From positions 1 to 15,189 of the forward strand of contig JAQGHK010000644.1 of NCBI GenBank assembly GCA_028288875.1: a stretch of DNA of 15,189 nt. The letters run 5' to 3'. Both the position numbers and the translations under genes were made by a program. This document shows positions 14,439-15,189 of this stretch, in pieces. Positions within the stretch are counted from its first letter, which is position 1. Each line of letters starts with the position of its first letter. This stretch comes from Phycisphaerales bacterium. GTDB lineage: Bacteria > Planctomycetota > Phycisphaerae > Tepidisphaerales > Tepidisphaeraceae. Under the pieces are notes generated by a model that worked only from the letters and a program-made list of their open reading frames with translations, was not told the DNA's origin and ran no database searches.

Positions 14439-14528
14439 GCCTAAGTGCAGGGCCGGCCGAGCGTAAGGCCGAAAGAACAGGTGCCGTGACTGTACGGAGC
14501 TTGCCCAGACCGCCCTGCAACTTATGGC
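14439..14528. ncRNA. Foldable segment, possible structured RNA or small element
   Basis: GCCTAAGTGCAGGGC (14439-14453) pairs with GCCCTGCAACTTATGGC (14512-14528) over 15 base pairs, with two single-base bulges on the right side. Inside lie two more stems: CGGCC (14454-14458) with GGCCG (14467-14471), directly stacked on the outer stem, and CCGT (14484-14487) with ACGG (14494-14497). Together they give a three-way junction of about 90 bases. It does not match tRNA, SRP RNA, tmRNA or RNase P RNA patterns I know. Strand and function are unknown. Confidence 0.25.
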
Positions 14529-14578
14529 CAGCGCCGATGCCATCGCGCACCTCGGTGCGGTTTAGAAACGGTCGCTCT

Positions 14579-14620
14579 GTCCCCTCTCCCGGTATTGCCG
14601 GGAGAGGGTCAGGGTGAGGG
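14579..14620. repeat. REP-like intergenic palindrome
   Basis: CCCTCTCCCGG (14582-14592) and CCGGGAGAGGG (14598-14608) form a perfect 11-bp stem around a TATTG loop. It is flanked by GTC on the left and TCAGGGTGAGGG on the right. This layout matches a family of dispersed intergenic palindromes seen in many GC-rich bacterial genomes. Their accidental translation gives peptides of the PHPNPLPEGEG type; here the - strand frame reads PHPDPLPAIPGEG. It may also act as a transcription terminator for either side. Confidence 0.65.
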
Positions 14621-14829
14621 CTTCCGACAGAAGACTTCACTCGCAAAAGCTGGGCCGGACGTACAAGCGTTTTGCGCTCGAAAGCTCCCTCAGCGGGCGG
14701 CTTCTCAACCCCAAATGCTACCGCCCTGCGCGCAGGAAGTCGGCCAAAAACAACCATTTATTGAAATTTTGTCACCAACGTCCGTTACGGGTTTGCGGTT
14801 GGGCCCCATGCCGCTCATGATCGCCGCCA

Positions 14830-15189
14830 ATGACCGACGCCACGCCTGTCGCCGAGATGAACGACCGGCCTTCCCTCGCGTCGCGACTGCTCCACGGCCT
14901 CGCCTGGCTGCTGCTGCTCACCATCGCCGCCGCGGCCATTCCTTACGGTCTCCAACTCCGCCACTACGCCTGGACGGCCACGCAAGGCGGCCACTTCCGC
15001 GGCGATATCAGCGCCGGCTGGAGCTGGGGTGCCCGCGCGCTCGATCAGGGTCTGTTCACTTTCTACGACGACCTGGAATACGACGTTCAGCACGGCGGGG
15101 CTGCGCGGCGCAACGATTACCCGCCGCTGCGGCTATCGATCATGACGGCGTGGGCCCGCTGGACGCGGGCCCATTTTCCCGAAGCCCGC
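14830..15189 (+). CDS. Membrane protein, 5' part only, possibly a GT-C type glycosyltransferase
   Basis: An ATG at 14830 opens a frame that stays open to the right edge (120 codons). After a cytoplasmic head of about 20 residues comes a hydrophobic helix (about 24-45, LLHGLAWLLLLTIAAAAIPYG). A probable extracytoplasmic loop follows with GDISAGWSWGARALDQG, FYDDLEYDVQ and RNDYPPLRLSIMTAW. A first helix followed by a loop containing an acidic residue and a YPPL motif is common in polytopic GT-C glycosyltransferases (PMT-like, GT87/DUF2029-like). The assignment is tentative because the rest of the protein is missing. No Shine-Dalgarno precedes the ATG. ATGs at 14808 and 14816 are in other frames. 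Confidence 0.6.
   Translation, partial: MTDATPVAEMNDRPSLASRLLHGLAWLLLLTIAAAAIPYGLQLRHYAWTATQGGHFRGDISAGWSWGARALDQGLFTFYDDLEYDVQHGGAARRNDYPPLRLSIMTAWARWTRAHFPEAR

Larger units (their letters stand above)
14202..14829. other. Gene-poor region between the glycosidase and the right-hand gene
   Basis: About 630 bases between two divergent genes. Apart from the doubtful small frame at its left edge, I see no supported gene. The left third is purine-rich and more AT-rich than its surroundings, and should hold the glycosidase promoter on the - strand. The centre holds three copies of a TAAGTGCA-type motif and a foldable segment; further right is a REP-like palindrome. A bulged stem, CGCAAAAGC (14642-14650) with GCGTTTTGCG (14668-14677), follows the palindrome. 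No convincing promoter for the + strand gene was found. Confidence 0.6.

Noticed and set aside
14439..14528. Integron attC-like recombination site
   Set aside because: The ends read GCCTAAG rather than the RYYYAAC/GTTRRRY core, and no integrase or cassette array is present.
14422..14757. A 111-codon frame on the - strand containing PHPDPLPAIPGEG
   Set aside because: That peptide is the usual accidental translation of the REP-like palindrome at 14579-14620, and the rest has no protein-like features.
1..15189. CRISPR arrays, tRNA or rRNA genes, transposases, integrases
   Set aside because: No regularly spaced repeats, cloverleaf-like segments, rRNA signatures or transposase/integrase motifs were seen on either strand.

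Overview
The window is GC-rich, densely coded and chromosomal in character. It most likely comes from a Planctomycetota bacterium, probably class Phycisphaerae. The best clue is the N-terminus of the secreted glycosidase, VIESLETRQHLS, a variant of the planctomycete LEPR-XLL export motif. Supporting clues are the two TadG-like pilus proteins, a LuxR regulator ending in the SRAELLAKF style common in that phylum, and SdrD_B-type repeats. The taxonomic call is an inference from protein style, not from a marker gene.

Layout. On the + strand, the 3' end of gyrA (1-909) is followed by a CPBP/Abi-type membrane protease (981-2396). From 2403 to 14201 every convincing gene lies on the - strand. In transcription order these are: a two-domain secreted GH30 glycosidase (14201-12024); a LuxR-type regulator (11956-11159); a DUF155/RMD1-like tail-anchored membrane protein (11038-9863) overlapping a lipoprotein of the ZnuA/TroA fold (9866-9024); a heterodimeric type IV ABC exporter (8939-6951 and 6954-5038, overlapping by GTGA); and a tandem pair of TadG-like pilus proteins (4804-3536 and 3536-2403, joined by TAATG). 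The last gene, a membrane protein with a GT-C-like look, runs off the right edge on the + strand (14830-15189). The only long gene-poor stretch is 14202-14829, which holds a REP-like palindrome, three copies of a short motif and a possible structured RNA.

How the genes fit together. Three translationally coupled pairs stand out. The two ABC half-transporters form a textbook asymmetric exporter: one subunit has Asp in place of the catalytic Glu, the other has a degenerate signature (MSLGQ), so one ATP site should be catalytically impaired. The two TadG-like proteins share an N-terminal anchor but have different C-terminal modules, one LecA-like (calcium lectin fold) and one DUF7305-like. The RMD1-like protein and the ZnuA-fold lipoprotein are the most unusual pair. 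The lipoprotein has lost all three metal-binding His positions of its family and has no importer genes beside it. The genes beside it encode the exporter. This pair, possibly with the exporter, is the best candidate for an undescribed system.

Between genes, the most informative element is a 43-nt palindrome at 4981-5023. It pairs perfectly (with two G-U wobbles) only in the - strand transcript, which identifies it as a 3'-end hairpin of the exporter mRNA.
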